A program made the translations under genes and the position numbers. Below the pieces are notes generated by a model. That model did no database searches. It was not told the DNA's origin and worked only from the letters and a program-made list of their open reading frames with translations. Positions 1 through 8,346 of a stretch of DNA of 64,000 bases are shown one piece after another. The first letter of the stretch is position 1. Every line of letters begins with the position of its first letter. Origin of the DNA: Halospina denitrificans (GTDB lineage: Bacteria > Pseudomonadota > Gammaproteobacteria > Pseudomonadales > Oleiphilaceae); contig NZ_SOAX01000003.1 of NCBI RefSeq assembly GCF_004364635.1, positions 1 through 64,000 of the forward strand, written 5' to 3'.

Positions 1-2
1 GA

Positions 3-65
3 CGACGGCACAGTGCTTTGGGCTATGTCAGTCCCATGGACTACGAGCTCAAAACCAGTGCTTAA
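3..65 (+). mobile_element. IS3-family transposase (OrfB), C-terminal end only
   Basis: The window opens inside a reading frame that ends RRHSALGYVSPMDYELKTSA and stops with TAA at 63-65. The RRHSALGY-SP string is the characteristic C-terminus of IS3-family DDE transposases (OrfB, rve integrase core). Only about 20 residues lie in the window, so the catalytic DDE residues cannot be checked and the element's integrity is unknown. It lies just upstream of the glycosyltransferase and exosortase genes. Confidence 0.8.
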
Positions 66-70
66 CCGAG

Positions 71-95
71 TGTCCGTTTTCAGTGGGGCAGATCA
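71..95. repeat. Probable right terminal inverted repeat of the IS3-family element
   Basis: The 25 bases following the transposase stop end in CAGATCA. Read on the other strand they begin TGATCTGCCCCACTG, the TG-start and GC-rich form expected of an IS3-family terminal repeat. The element therefore probably ends at about base 95, some 20 bases before the ribosome binding site of the next gene. The left terminal repeat and the target duplication lie outside the window. Confidence 0.6.
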
Positions 96-128
96 TAACC
101 TTGGATTCAAGATAAAGGAGGCGTCGCC

Positions 129-1055
129 GTGACGTCGGACACCGTTGAAGGGGATGGCCTTCAGGTGATCGCTGAACCTCTTGTCAGCCTGATCCTGATC
201 ACTGCTAACCGGGCTGATTGGCTGGAAGCCGTATTGGATTCCATCCAGGCTCAAGAGGAGGAGCGCTGGGAACTCGTAGCGGTGGACTGTGGCTCCCAGG
301 ACAATACGTTGGAGCTGCTCGAGAGTCGTGCCTCTGATGATTCTCGGGTTCGGGTTCTGTCGATTGAGGAGACGGACAAGGCTGTTGGCCGTCGTTATGG
401 CCTCCAGAAGGCCAAGGGACGATATCTGGCATTTCCTGATGTGCACAGCCACTGGTCGCCTGAATTCCTGACTCGACTTCTTAGAGAATTTGATGAATGT
501 CCTGAAAGCACAGGCATAACCTATGTGTCAGCCGATATTCTGGGGAGCGAAGGCGAGGTGAACCGGACGCTTCCGGAAGAGCTGCGGTATGGCGCCATGG
601 TATGGGAGTTGTTCGAGAAACCTGAACTCGCCCTCTCGGCATTACTGATTCGCCGCAAGGTTATTAAACCCCTTGAGAAGACTGGAATGCGATTCTGGCT
701 TTCCAATGACCATGGGCTGCTGATCTGGTTGGCCTACAGGATGCCTCTTAAATTTTGTGACGGGGAGGGGATGGTCCAGGTTCGCCCCATTGAGGAACGG
801 CTCCCATCCTATTTGGAGTCCGTATCCGAAGCCCGCGGAGAGGCCCTGACCCACGCCCTGGAAAACCTTCCACGAATTGTTCCCTCCCGATTTGCCCGCC
901 GCTGTCTTGCAGACTTTTACCGTGCTCGCTCGGTTTCGCTCGCTAACAACGGAGATACGGGCGATGCATTCAGTTGCGCACTGCAAGCTTTGATGTACCG
1001 ACCGCTGTGGCCGCGTGCCTGGCAGCAGCTTCTGCGGCTTGTCGTGAAAGGCTAG
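129..1055 (+). CDS. Family 2 glycosyltransferase
   Basis: A 308-residue protein with an N-terminal GT-A fold (about residues 15-115): the start VSLILITANRADWLEAVLDS matches the GT2 nucleotide-binding strand, followed by VAVDCGSQDNT. The usual DXD position reads FPDVHSHW, so the metal-binding motif is degenerate, and the sugar donor cannot be predicted. The start is GTG at 129, chosen because AAAGGAGG sits 7 bases upstream. No membrane segment is evident. It lies directly upstream of the exosortase gene, which suggests a role in exopolysaccharide assembly (inference). The IS end lies about 33 bases before the start codon, so the native promoter may be displaced. Confidence 0.8.
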   Translation: MTSDTVEGDGLQVIAEPLVSLILITANRADWLEAVLDSIQAQEEERWELVAVDCGSQDNTLELLESRASDDSRVRVLSIEETDKAVGRRYGLQKAKGRYLAFPDVHSHWSPEFLTRLLREFDECPESTGITYVSADILGSEGEVNRTLPEELRYGAMVWELFEKPELALSALLIRRKVIKPLEKTGMRFWLSNDHGLLIWLAYRMPLKFCDGEGMVQVRPIEERLPSYLESVSEARGEALTHALENLPRIVPSRFARRCLADFYRARSVSLANNGDTGDAFSCALQALMYRPLWPRAWQQLLRLVVKG

Positions 1056-1175
1056 CTGCAATGCGACACTCTCGCGGGAATGCGCCGCGCCGTATTGTGC
1101 TCAAGCACTGATGCCTGCAGAATCAAGCTGTTTCGGGAATTCTCGAACCGAATAACGCTGACAAGGATGAACCGC

Positions 1176-2732
1176 ATGGAAGGAACTGCCTCTGGCCCCC
1201 GTATGAACCGGCTTGCTCCGGTCCTGATGTTGCTGGCGCTTTTTGCCGCCACTGGCAGCACCTGGCTTTTGACCATGGATCGCTGGCTCAAACTGGATGA
1301 ATCCTATTCCCATGGGTTTCTGCTGTTAGTGATTGCCGTGGTACTTGCGGTCCGCACCTGGCTCCGGGAAAGGCCTGTAGCCGGCTTCTATCCCCTCTGG
1401 TTGTTACCGTTTGTGGCCGGAATTGCCATCTACCTTGCTGGCGAACTGCTGATGGTGCAGGCGTTGCGTCAGATCGTACTGGTGCCGCTGATCCTAGGGG
1501 GCATGGCGGTGCTCTGGGGATGGCGGCAACTGGTGCCCTTTATCGTGCCTGTCGGTGTTCTCTTTTTCGCCATCCCGGTCTGGGATTTCATCAGCTGGCC
1601 GCTTCAGCTCATCACCACGTCGGTAAACCAGTTGTTACTTGGGGCATTTGGCGTTGAGTTCGAGGTTGAAGGGGTATTTATCTACCTGATTGGGATCGGG
1701 GCGTTTGAGATTGCCAACGGCTGCTCCGGATTGCGGTATCTGCTGGTGGGTTTGACCCTGAGTTTTCTTTACGGCGAGTTGAATTATCGGCGTTGGTCGA
1801 GCCGGATTATGCTGGCGGTAACCGCCGTTCTGTTTTCGTTAATTGCGAACTGGATCCGGGTGTTTGTGATCATTCTGGCCGGGTATCTTACCGACATGGA
1901 GTCTGGCCTGATCGAGGAGCACGATTTCTTTGGCTGGTGGGTCTTCGCGGGCACCCTGGTACCGGTTTTTCTCATTGGGCGCAGGCTTGAAAAGCGGTCC
2001 GCGGAGCAGGAACCAGCCTATTCCATAGAACCGGGGCGGGAGAGGACCCGGGGTCAATCGTCCAGATCAGACTGGATCGGCCTTGGGTTTACCGTGGTCA
2101 TTCCGCTTGCGGCAGTTCTGTTTTTCGGTGGAAGCCAGGCGCAGCTTGAGACCCGGATGCAGACCTATGATCTGTCCCCGCTGCCCTCAGAGCAGTGGTC
2201 GCCCATGTTCCAGAAGGAGCTCCAGGGCTGGCGGCCCCAGATTAAGCGAACGGATCGATCCCTGGAGAAAACGTTTTTCCTGAAGGATGGGCTTCAAGCT
2301 GGTGAGGCTCCGGAGCAGTCAAGCTTTGTGGGCCTCTATACCTATGATCCCCAGCGGGGCGGCCGGGAAATCGTGATGTACGGTAATCGCCTGTATGATC
2401 GTGGGGATTGGTTGCCGGAAGCCACTTTTGATGTGCCAACCAGCAATGGCGTGACCTGGCAGGGCCTGACCCTGCGCCAGCGCGCCTCGGACAAGCGCCT
2501 GCACCTGGCCTACGGGTACTATGTGGAGTCCTACTGGGAGACCGATGAGGTCCGCGCCAAGCTGGCCCAGCTCTTCGGTGCTTTCAATCCGCGCAGTGAT
2601 GGCTCGCTGATGATCGCGGGGCTCTATTGCGAGGACTGTGACGGACAGCAGGCAGTAGGGGAGCTGGCTCGGACGCTTCAGCCCCGATTGCAGGAGGCAG
2701 TCGATGGGGTTGCGAGCGAGTCGGCTCAATGA
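1176..2732 (+). CDS. xrtA: Exosortase A with fused EpsI domain
   Basis: The N-terminal half (about residues 10-290) is a polytopic membrane protein with the exosortase catalytic set: Cys183 in NGCSGLRY, Arg228 in NWIRVFVI and His249 in EEHDFFGWW. The C-terminal part (about residues 310-518) matches the EpsI domain encoded next to or fused with exosortase A. Exosortases process and anchor proteins carrying a PEP-CTERM signal and are linked to exopolysaccharide biofilms. No PEP-CTERM substrate was recognised in this window. The frame is open from 1080, but ATG at 1176 has AAGG 9 bases upstream; ATG 1167 is the alternative. It follows the glycosyltransferase by about 120 bases, probably in one operon. 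Confidence 0.88.
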   Translation: MEGTASGPRMNRLAPVLMLLALFAATGSTWLLTMDRWLKLDESYSHGFLLLVIAVVLAVRTWLRERPVAGFYPLWLLPFVAGIAIYLAGELLMVQALRQIVLVPLILGGMAVLWGWRQLVPFIVPVGVLFFAIPVWDFISWPLQLITTSVNQLLLGAFGVEFEVEGVFIYLIGIGAFEIANGCSGLRYLLVGLTLSFLYGELNYRRWSSRIMLAVTAVLFSLIANWIRVFVIILAGYLTDMESGLIEEHDFFGWWVFAGTLVPVFLIGRRLEKRSAEQEPAYSIEPGRERTRGQSSRSDWIGLGFTVVIPLAAVLFFGGSQAQLETRMQTYDLSPLPSEQWSPMFQKELQGWRPQIKRTDRSLEKTFFLKDGLQAGEAPEQSSFVGLYTYDPQRGGREIVMYGNRLYDRGDWLPEATFDVPTSNGVTWQGLTLRQRASDKRLHLAYGYYVESYWETDEVRAKLAQLFGAFNPRSDGSLMIAGLYCEDCDGQQAVGELARTLQPRLQEAVDGVASESAQ

Positions 2733-2819
2733 GACCTATATACCATGCACTACAAATGCAAACCGTGCGTGTCTCCAGAGCGTAAAATGAAGTAGAGCCA
2801 ATTCCGCTTGGAGCGCCAT

Positions 2820-3359
2820 ATGAACCGCAGAAGCTTTGTATCCTCGATGATGGCCGCAGGCTTCCTGTTAATGGTCCCGGCCAGTTTCGCCTCCGCCCGC
2901 GACATCAAGTACTACCACGACTTTTCCGTTACCGATGATGCGCTCAAGCCGCTTGAGCGCGATGCCAGCTGGTGGCGTGAGCGCCTGGATGATGACGCCT
3001 GGGGAATCCTCTTTCAGGAGGAAACGGAACCCGCCCACTCCAGCCCCCTGGACAAACAGACCAGCAAGGGCAGCTACGTCTGTGCGGCCTGTTACCTGCC
3101 ACTGTTCAGTTCCGACACCAAGTACGACAGCGGCACGGGCTGGCCCAGCTTTTGGGCGGCCCATGAGGCACACATGGGGACGAAGACGGATTATAAAATG
3201 TTCTGGCCGCGGACCGAGTACCACTGCATCCGTTGTGGCGGCCATCAGGGGCATGTGTTCGATGATGGGCCGGAGCCGACTGGAAAACGCTGGTGCAACA
3301 ATGGCCTGGCGCTCAAATTTATACCAGAGGGTGAAGCGTTGCCCGGGTTGAGAGGTTGA
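2820..3359 (+). CDS. msrB: Peptide-methionine (R)-S-oxide reductase MsrB, exported
   Basis: A 179-residue MsrB that reduces the R epimer of methionine sulfoxide in proteins. It has two zinc-binding CxxC pairs (CAAC and CIRC) and the catalytic RWCNNG with Cys159. The N-terminus MNRRSFVSSMMAAGFLLM resembles a twin-arginine or Sec signal ending near ASA, so the enzyme should act in the periplasm. ATG 2820 was chosen over an upstream TTG at 2808 because GGAG lies 6 bases before it. The msrA gene begins 4 bases after its stop, so the pair should be co-expressed and together cover both sulfoxide epimers. Confidence 0.93.
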   Translation: MNRRSFVSSMMAAGFLLMVPASFASARDIKYYHDFSVTDDALKPLERDASWWRERLDDDAWGILFQEETEPAHSSPLDKQTSKGSYVCAACYLPLFSSDTKYDSGTGWPSFWAAHEAHMGTKTDYKMFWPRTEYHCIRCGGHQGHVFDDGPEPTGKRWCNNGLALKFIPEGEALPGLRG

Positions 3360-3363
3360 TGGT

Positions 3364-3960
3364 ATGAGATGGTTTGGAGCGGCGTTGGTCGCGGTTATTA
3401 CGCTGTCAGCCCCGGTGTTGGCCCAGAGCCAGGATCAGGATGTGGAGACAGCAATCTTCGCGGGCGGGTGCTTCTGGTGCATGGAGCCGCCTTACGACAA
3501 GCTTGACGGTGTTCTAGCCACCACCAGCGGTTTCAGCGGGGGTGACATTGAAGATCCTTCGTATGAGGAAGTTGCTGGCGGAAACACGAAGCATATTGAA
3601 GTTGTCCAGGTCCGTTATAACCCGGACAAGGTCAGTTACGGGAAACTGCTGGACGTGTTCTGGAAGAACATTGACCCGTTCGATGACGGGGGCCAGTTCT
3701 GTGATCGGGGCTACCAGTACACCACCGCCATCTTCGTGAACAGCGAGGAACAGCGTGAGGCGGCGGAGGCGTCCAAGCGTGAGCTGAAGGGGCGATTTGA
3801 TCAGCCCATTGTGACGCCCATCCGGAATGCAAAACCCTTTTACGCCGCAAAGGAATACCACCAGAACTACTACGAGAAGCGCCCGCTGCGTTACAAGTTC
3901 TATCGTACGTCCTGCGGCCGTGATGGGCGCCTCGACGAAGTCTGGGGCGAGGACCGCTAG
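3364..3960 (+). CDS. msrA: Peptide-methionine (S)-S-oxide reductase MsrA, exported
   Basis: A 198-residue MsrA with the signature GGCFWCME, catalytic Cys36, and a cysteine near the C-terminus (RTSCGRDGR) that can act as resolving residue. Residues 1-20 form a Sec signal peptide ending VLA, so it is exported like its partner MsrB. It reduces the S epimer of methionine sulfoxide. Its last bases overlap the end of the convergent EamA transporter gene by 4 bases. Confidence 0.93.
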   Translation: MRWFGAALVAVITLSAPVLAQSQDQDVETAIFAGGCFWCMEPPYDKLDGVLATTSGFSGGDIEDPSYEEVAGGNTKHIEVVQVRYNPDKVSYGKLLDVFWKNIDPFDDGGQFCDRGYQYTTAIFVNSEEQREAAEASKRELKGRFDQPIVTPIRNAKPFYAAKEYHQNYYEKRPLRYKFYRTSCGRDGRLDEVWGEDR

Positions 3961-4889
3961 CGCTGCAGGGTGCTGCTGAGCAGCGAGCGTACGGTCTGCC
4001 AGCGGTTGATCAGCAGCGCGGTGAAGATGATGGCGCAGCCGGCGAACTGCTGGAGCACCATGGTTTCCCCGAACCAGCCGGCGGCAAAGAGCGCGACCCA
4101 GATGGGCTCCATGGAGAGGATCACCACCCCGTGACTGTGGGCTGACAGGCTCTGGGCCCAGGTCTGTACAAAGAAGCGGGCAGCGGTGCCGACAATGGCG
4201 CTGAGCACGATCCAGAGCACCAGGTTGCTGCCGAAGTCGCTGAACGTGGGCTCCCAGGGCTCCAGTGAGAAGGACAGGACCAGTGTGACCAGGCCGACGG
4301 TGAGCAGGGCAAGGGTTGTCAGCGGGTAGACCGGAACGGCCGCTCGATGGGACTGCCTGCCGGCCGGATTGGCATTGGCGGCCCTGGAGTTGAGCGTGAA
4401 GTAGAACGCCAGCACCAGGGCGGCGAGCAGGAAGAAGAATTGGCCCGCTTCCGGATCGAAACCATCATCCAGCGAGAGCAGGGCAAGGCCGGCCATGGCC
4501 ACGGGCAGGGCGAACCAGGTGGTCGCGGGCTGGCTTTCCGCGAAGACGAGCCGGGCAATGACCGGCACGAATACCACGTTCAGGCTGATGATGAAGGCGC
4601 CTTCCCCGATATGGCTGGTCAGGTGAAGGCCGGTCACCCAGCAGCTCATTCCCGCGCCGAACACCAGTCCCACCTTGAAGGCCCGGCGCAGTTGCTGGCC
4701 CGTGAGCCCCTGGAAATGCTTATACCCCACCACACCAAGCACCCCACCGGCGAGCAGGAACCGCAGTGACAGGAACAGCAATGGTGGCATGGCGAGCACG
4801 GCTTCCCGAGAGAACATCCAACTTATGGCGGCAAGCAGGGCAGCCAGGACAAAGAGAAGGTCGGATTTTATGGTACTGGACAACGCCAC
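3957..4889 (-). CDS. EamA/DMT-family transporter
   Basis: A 310-residue inner-membrane protein with about ten hydrophobic helices in two EamA repeats, typical of the drug/metabolite transporter superfamily (RhaT/YdcZ-like). The substrate is unknown. The open frame extends to 5087, but that extension runs into the divergent lipoprotein gene and is hydrophilic. GTG at 4889 was chosen because GGAG lies 6 bases upstream and the first membrane helix begins shortly after. It is convergent with msrA, with a 4-base overlap. Confidence 0.85.
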   Translation of the reverse strand: MALSSTIKSDLLFVLAALLAAISWMFSREAVLAMPPLLFLSLRFLLAGGVLGVVGYKHFQGLTGQQLRRAFKVGLVFGAGMSCWVTGLHLTSHIGEGAFIISLNVVFVPVIARLVFAESQPATTWFALPVAMAGLALLSLDDGFDPEAGQFFFLLAALVLAFYFTLNSRAANANPAGRQSHRAAVPVYPLTTLALLTVGLVTLVLSFSLEPWEPTFSDFGSNLVLWIVLSAIVGTAARFFVQTWAQSLSAHSHGVVILSMEPIWVALFAAGWFGETMVLQQFAGCAIIFTALLINRWQTVRSLLSSTLQR

Positions 4890-4983
4890 TGTGAACTCCG
4901 CACGGAAACCTCGGAAACGGGACTTTACCGCTTGAGCACCGTCGACCACAATAAAGCTACTGATTATAAGGGAGGAAGATTCA

Positions 4984-5331
4984 ATGAAGCAGCATCTGGG
5001 ATTGCTGGCCGTCGCGCTCATGGCCTTTTTCATTGCGGCCTGTAGTGGCGGAGAGCCGGCCATGGATACGTCTACGGACGAGGCCATGGAGGCCTCCTAT
5101 ACCGAGATTGCGGAGAGCCTCTCAGACGAGAAGCGTCGCAAGTTCGAGGAGGCCCTGAGCAGCGTCTATATGGAAGGCGCACTGAACCATATGGACTCCG
5201 ACATGTCCGAGGATGAGATCATGGATCGCGTCAATGAGGACGTCCATGGCAAGACTGCTGACGAGATCATCTCGATGGCGGAAAACAGCGAAGAGCGCAT
5301 CCAGGAAAAGATGCAGGAAATGCAACAATAA
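4984..5331 (+). CDS. Small putative lipoprotein
   Basis: A 115-residue protein with a type II signal peptide and lipobox FIAAC (Cys20), so it is probably lipid-anchored in the periplasm. The mature part is acidic and helical, rich in Glu, Asp and Met, with EEALSSVYMEGAL and a C-terminal EERIQEKMQEMQQ. It resembles small gammaproteobacterial lipoproteins of unknown function (DUF6694-like, tentative). A GGAGGAAG ribosome site precedes ATG 4984. The PilZ gene follows after 14 bases, suggesting co-transcription. Confidence 0.75.
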   Translation: MKQHLGLLAVALMAFFIAACSGGEPAMDTSTDEAMEASYTEIAESLSDEKRRKFEEALSSVYMEGALNHMDSDMSEDEIMDRVNEDVHGKTADEIISMAENSEERIQEKMQEMQQ

Positions 5332-5345
5332 GCCGGGAGAATTCT

Positions 5346-5726
5346 ATGAACGAGCGCCGTCGGCAGCAGCGTCTGCCCTGGGTGTCCATGGATGCCCGGG
5401 TCAAGCTTCGCAAGGGGCTGATCGGATCCACCTGGATCAGTGTGAACGTGGTTGACTACAGCCGTCTTGGAATTGGCATTGTGACCGAGGAAGAGGTCTT
5501 CAAGCCGGACAGTCGCGTCCAGGTGAGCCTTCGCCTGGGCACCGAGGTGGGTGAGCTGACGGTGGACCAGGTGTCCGCCCATGTCCGTCACAGCGAGCCC
5601 CACGAAAACGGCCATTTCTATGGGCTCGAGTTTGATGAGGATCCGGGTAAGGGTGTGACTGAATCACTGGAACGGATTGAAGGGATCCTCAACCGTCATC
5701 AGAACCTGACGGAGCGTATGCAGTAA
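5346..5726 (+). CDS. PilZ domain protein
   Basis: A 126-residue single-domain PilZ protein, a cyclic di-GMP receptor family. The basic N-terminal motif RRRQQR and the downstream DYSRLGIG (the D/N-x-S-x-x-G element) are both present, so c-di-GMP binding is expected. It is convergent with a c-di-GMP turnover enzyme that begins 7 bases after its stop, which suggests but does not prove a functional link. Confidence 0.85.
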   Translation: MNERRRQQRLPWVSMDARVKLRKGLIGSTWISVNVVDYSRLGIGIVTEEEVFKPDSRVQVSLRLGTEVGELTVDQVSAHVRHSEPHENGHFYGLEFDEDPGKGVTESLERIEGILNRHQNLTERMQ

Positions 5727-5732
5727 ACGGCG

Positions 5733-7577
5733 TCAGGCCTTGAGTTCCCGGGGCCTGTCGTTATCCCCGCTGAAGTAGTGGTACAGATCGTCAAAGGTCA
5801 TGGGTGTGGCGTATCGATAGCCCTGCACGAGGCTGCACCCATGCATTTTCAGGAAGTATTCCTGCTCTTCCGTTTCCACGCCTTCGGCAACAACGGCCAT
5901 GTCCATCTGCCGTGCGATGGCGATGATGGAGGTGGCGATATCAGTGTTGCCGGCGTCGGCGGGCATGTTCCTTACAAAGGTCTGGTCAATCTTGAGCCTG
6001 TCCACAGGCAGTGAGCGCAACAGCTTGAGGCTGGAGTAGCCGGTGCCGAAGTCGTCAATGGTAATGGTTACACCGGTGGACTGGATGCGCGCCATCTGCT
6101 CGCGGACGCTATGCAGATCGTCCATCAACATGCTTTCGGTGATGTCGATCTCCAGGAAGCGCGCCTCAAGCCCGGAGGTTCTCAGGGCAAATTCGATAAT
6201 GTTCTGAAGGCCGGGATCCCGGAATTGACGTTCTGAGAGGTTCACCGCCACCCGTACCCCACGGCCCAGAAGCTGGTGCAGGAGCTTGATCTGCATACAG
6301 GCATTCTGCAGGACCCAGTTGCCCATGGGCATGATCAGGCCGGTATCTTCCGCCACCGGCAGGAATTCATCCGGCATGATTTCACCCCTTTCGGGATGCT
6401 GCCAGCGGATCAGGGCTTCCATGGCCGTGATGTCGCCGGTGTTGAGATCCACCTGGGGCTGGAAAAGCAGGTGGAATTCATCGTGGCGCAACGCCTGGCG
6501 CAGTTCCCGCTCCAGGGACATGAGCTGAACGGCGCGCTCGTTGAGGGTTTCGGTGTAGAAGTCGTACTGGTCGCGCCCCTTATCCTTGGCCCGGTAGAGG
6601 GCCAGGTCGGCGTTCTTCATGAGCACGTCATGGGTCATGCCGTCATTCGGCGCCGTGGTAATACCGATGCTGGTGGAGATCAGGACTTCCTGGCTCTTGA
6701 GGCGGATGGGCGCCTTTAGACTGGCCAGGATGTTCTCGGCGATCATGGTCAGGTCCTTGGCGTTGGAAACGTCATGGAGCAGGATGGTGAATTCGTCACC
6801 GCCCATCCGGGCCACCGTGTCCTGGGCGCGCACGCAGGACTTAAGGCGATCCCCGACGGTGAGCAGCAGCAGGTCCCCGGCGTCATGGCCGAGGCTGTCG
6901 TTCACCTGCTTGAACTGGTCGAGGTCCAGGAAGAGCAGGGCGATCTGGTTGCCGCGCCGGCCAATGGACTGCAGAGCCTGTTCCAGCCGGTCCTTGAACA
7001 GGCGCCGGTTGGCGAGGTTGGTGAGGCTGTCGAAGAGGGCGAGCTGCTCCATGCGCTCGTGGGCTATCTTGAGTTCCGTGATGTCCACGGCCGAGACAAT
7101 GTAGTTGGCCGGGTTGCCGTTGGCATCCAGCACGGAGGAGGTGGTGACGGCGGTCCAGAGGGGCGTGGAGCCGTTGGTGCGGCACAGGAGTTCACCCTTC
7201 CAGTGCGGCTGCAGGCAATCCAGGAAGTTGGTCAGAACACCGGTCTCTGTGCCGGCCAGGTTAACAGTGGCGCTGAGGCCGGCGACGGAATTACCGAGCA
7301 TCTGCTCCGGGGAGAAGCCGGTCAACTGGCAGAAGCGCTCGTTCACGAACTCGATGTGGCCTTCCGCATCCGTGATCAGGATCATGGCGCCACTGTTCAT
7401 CACGGCGCTGGAGAACTTCGTCAGGGTGTTCTCGCGTTCATCCTGCTGGCGGCGGGTAGCGGCGAGGCGCAGGCTGAGGACGACCACCAACCCGATCAGG
7501 CCCAATGCGACGCCCAAGACGATCAGTGTTCCCGCAGTAGTCAGCCATGCTGGTAAAGCCAGTGCCATGGGCGCCAT
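5733..7577 (-). CDS. PAS-GGDEF-EAL protein, c-di-GMP turnover
   Basis: A 614-residue protein: one N-terminal membrane helix (about residues 10-35), a PAS domain (about 55-165), a GGDEF domain with intact RMGGDEF, and an EAL domain with MEALIRW, DDFGTGYSSL and LKIDQTFV. All the main active-site motifs of both domains are present, so it may be a bifunctional diguanylate cyclase/phosphodiesterase or have one dominant activity. The short N-terminus has no large periplasmic sensor, so input is likely via the PAS domain. The start ATG at 7577 is preceded by AGGA. Confidence 0.93.
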   Translation of the reverse strand: MAPMALALPAWLTTAGTLIVLGVALGLIGLVVVLSLRLAATRRQQDERENTLTKFSSAVMNSGAMILITDAEGHIEFVNERFCQLTGFSPEQMLGNSVAGLSATVNLAGTETGVLTNFLDCLQPHWKGELLCRTNGSTPLWTAVTTSSVLDANGNPANYIVSAVDITELKIAHERMEQLALFDSLTNLANRRLFKDRLEQALQSIGRRGNQIALLFLDLDQFKQVNDSLGHDAGDLLLLTVGDRLKSCVRAQDTVARMGGDEFTILLHDVSNAKDLTMIAENILASLKAPIRLKSQEVLISTSIGITTAPNDGMTHDVLMKNADLALYRAKDKGRDQYDFYTETLNERAVQLMSLERELRQALRHDEFHLLFQPQVDLNTGDITAMEALIRWQHPERGEIMPDEFLPVAEDTGLIMPMGNWVLQNACMQIKLLHQLLGRGVRVAVNLSERQFRDPGLQNIIEFALRTSGLEARFLEIDITESMLMDDLHSVREQMARIQSTGVTITIDDFGTGYSSLKLLRSLPVDRLKIDQTFVRNMPADAGNTDIATSIIAIARQMDMAVVAEGVETEEQEYFLKMHGCSLVQGYRYATPMTFDDLYHYFSGDNDRPRELKA

Positions 7578-7769
7578 CCTATCCTGTACTGGTCCCCGAA
7601 CGTGGATTCCTCAGTACCCACAGTAGTCAAGATCAGGTCCATCGTAGGGAATTGCGTCACAAATGGCTTGCAGTTAGAAAAGATTTTACGTGTTACAGAA
7701 TGTAAACGAATATTGCAGCCCGTAACGAGGGAGGGGCGCGGACCTTTCAGACCCGTGCCCCGGGCGGAC

Positions 7770-8270
7770 TCAGACCAGTTTCCTGGCCTCGGCCTGCCAG
7801 CTCGAGAAGCTCTTGAGATGTTTGAAATCCTCAAGTTTCTTCTGGTCGTCAGCGGATGGGTTGGCGATCTGCTTGATTGAGGTGATGCCCTTGGCCTGCA
7901 TTTTCTTGGCCGTGGCCGGACCAACACCCTTGATCTGTGTCAGGTCGTCCTTGGTCTTGGCGCCCGAAGCGGACTTGGTGCCAGAGGACTTGCTACCGGA
8001 GGACTTCTTGGCCGTGCTGCCGCCGGAGGTCTTTTTCTGGGTGGTTGATGCCCCGGAAGAGGCTGACTTGCCAGCCGTTTTTGAGGATGTGCTGGTGCTT
8101 TTCGCGGATTTCTTCGGCGCCTTCTCGGCGAGACCGACGCGCTCCATCATCTGCTCACGCAGCTCCTGGACCTGGTTCTGGAGGCTGTCGATGCGTTTGA
8201 GCGCATCACTTACAAGACCTTCCACGCGTTCAAAAACTTTGTTGACGCCCATTTTATCTTTTTTCCCCAT
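7770..8270 (-). CDS. Coiled-coil protein with Ser/Lys/Thr-rich linker and helix-hairpin-helix tail
   Basis: A 166-residue protein with three parts. Residues 1-45 are helical and likely coiled coil (VFERVEGLVSDALKRIDSLQ). Residues 50-108 are a low-complexity stretch of Ser, Lys, Thr, Ala and Gly, like the basic tails of histone H1-like proteins. Residues 109-166 form a helix-hairpin-helix module (LTQIKGVGPATAKKMQAKGI), a fold that binds DNA non-specifically. Function is unknown; the arrangement suggests a DNA-associated structural protein (inference). Confidence 0.75.
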   Translation of the reverse strand: MGKKDKMGVNKVFERVEGLVSDALKRIDSLQNQVQELREQMMERVGLAEKAPKKSAKSTSTSSKTAGKSASSGASTTQKKTSGGSTAKKSSGSKSSGTKSASGAKTKDDLTQIKGVGPATAKKMQAKGITSIKQIANPSADDQKKLEDFKHLKSFSSWQAEARKLV

Positions 8271-8346
8271 GATGATTCTCCCTGCGGAGTTCCTGTTGAG
8301 TCAGAGCCGTTAAAACATTTCAAGTCTAACATTTTCCTGTCCGGGG

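Noticed and set aside
4890-5087. N-terminal extension of the EamA transporter
   Set aside because: It overlaps the divergent lipoprotein gene and lacks a ribosome site, whereas GTG 4889 has one.
5733-7577. The GGDEF-EAL protein as the LapD partner of the LapG-like protease
   Set aside because: It has intact GGDEF and EAL motifs and lacks the large periplasmic domain of LapD, and lies 34 kb away.
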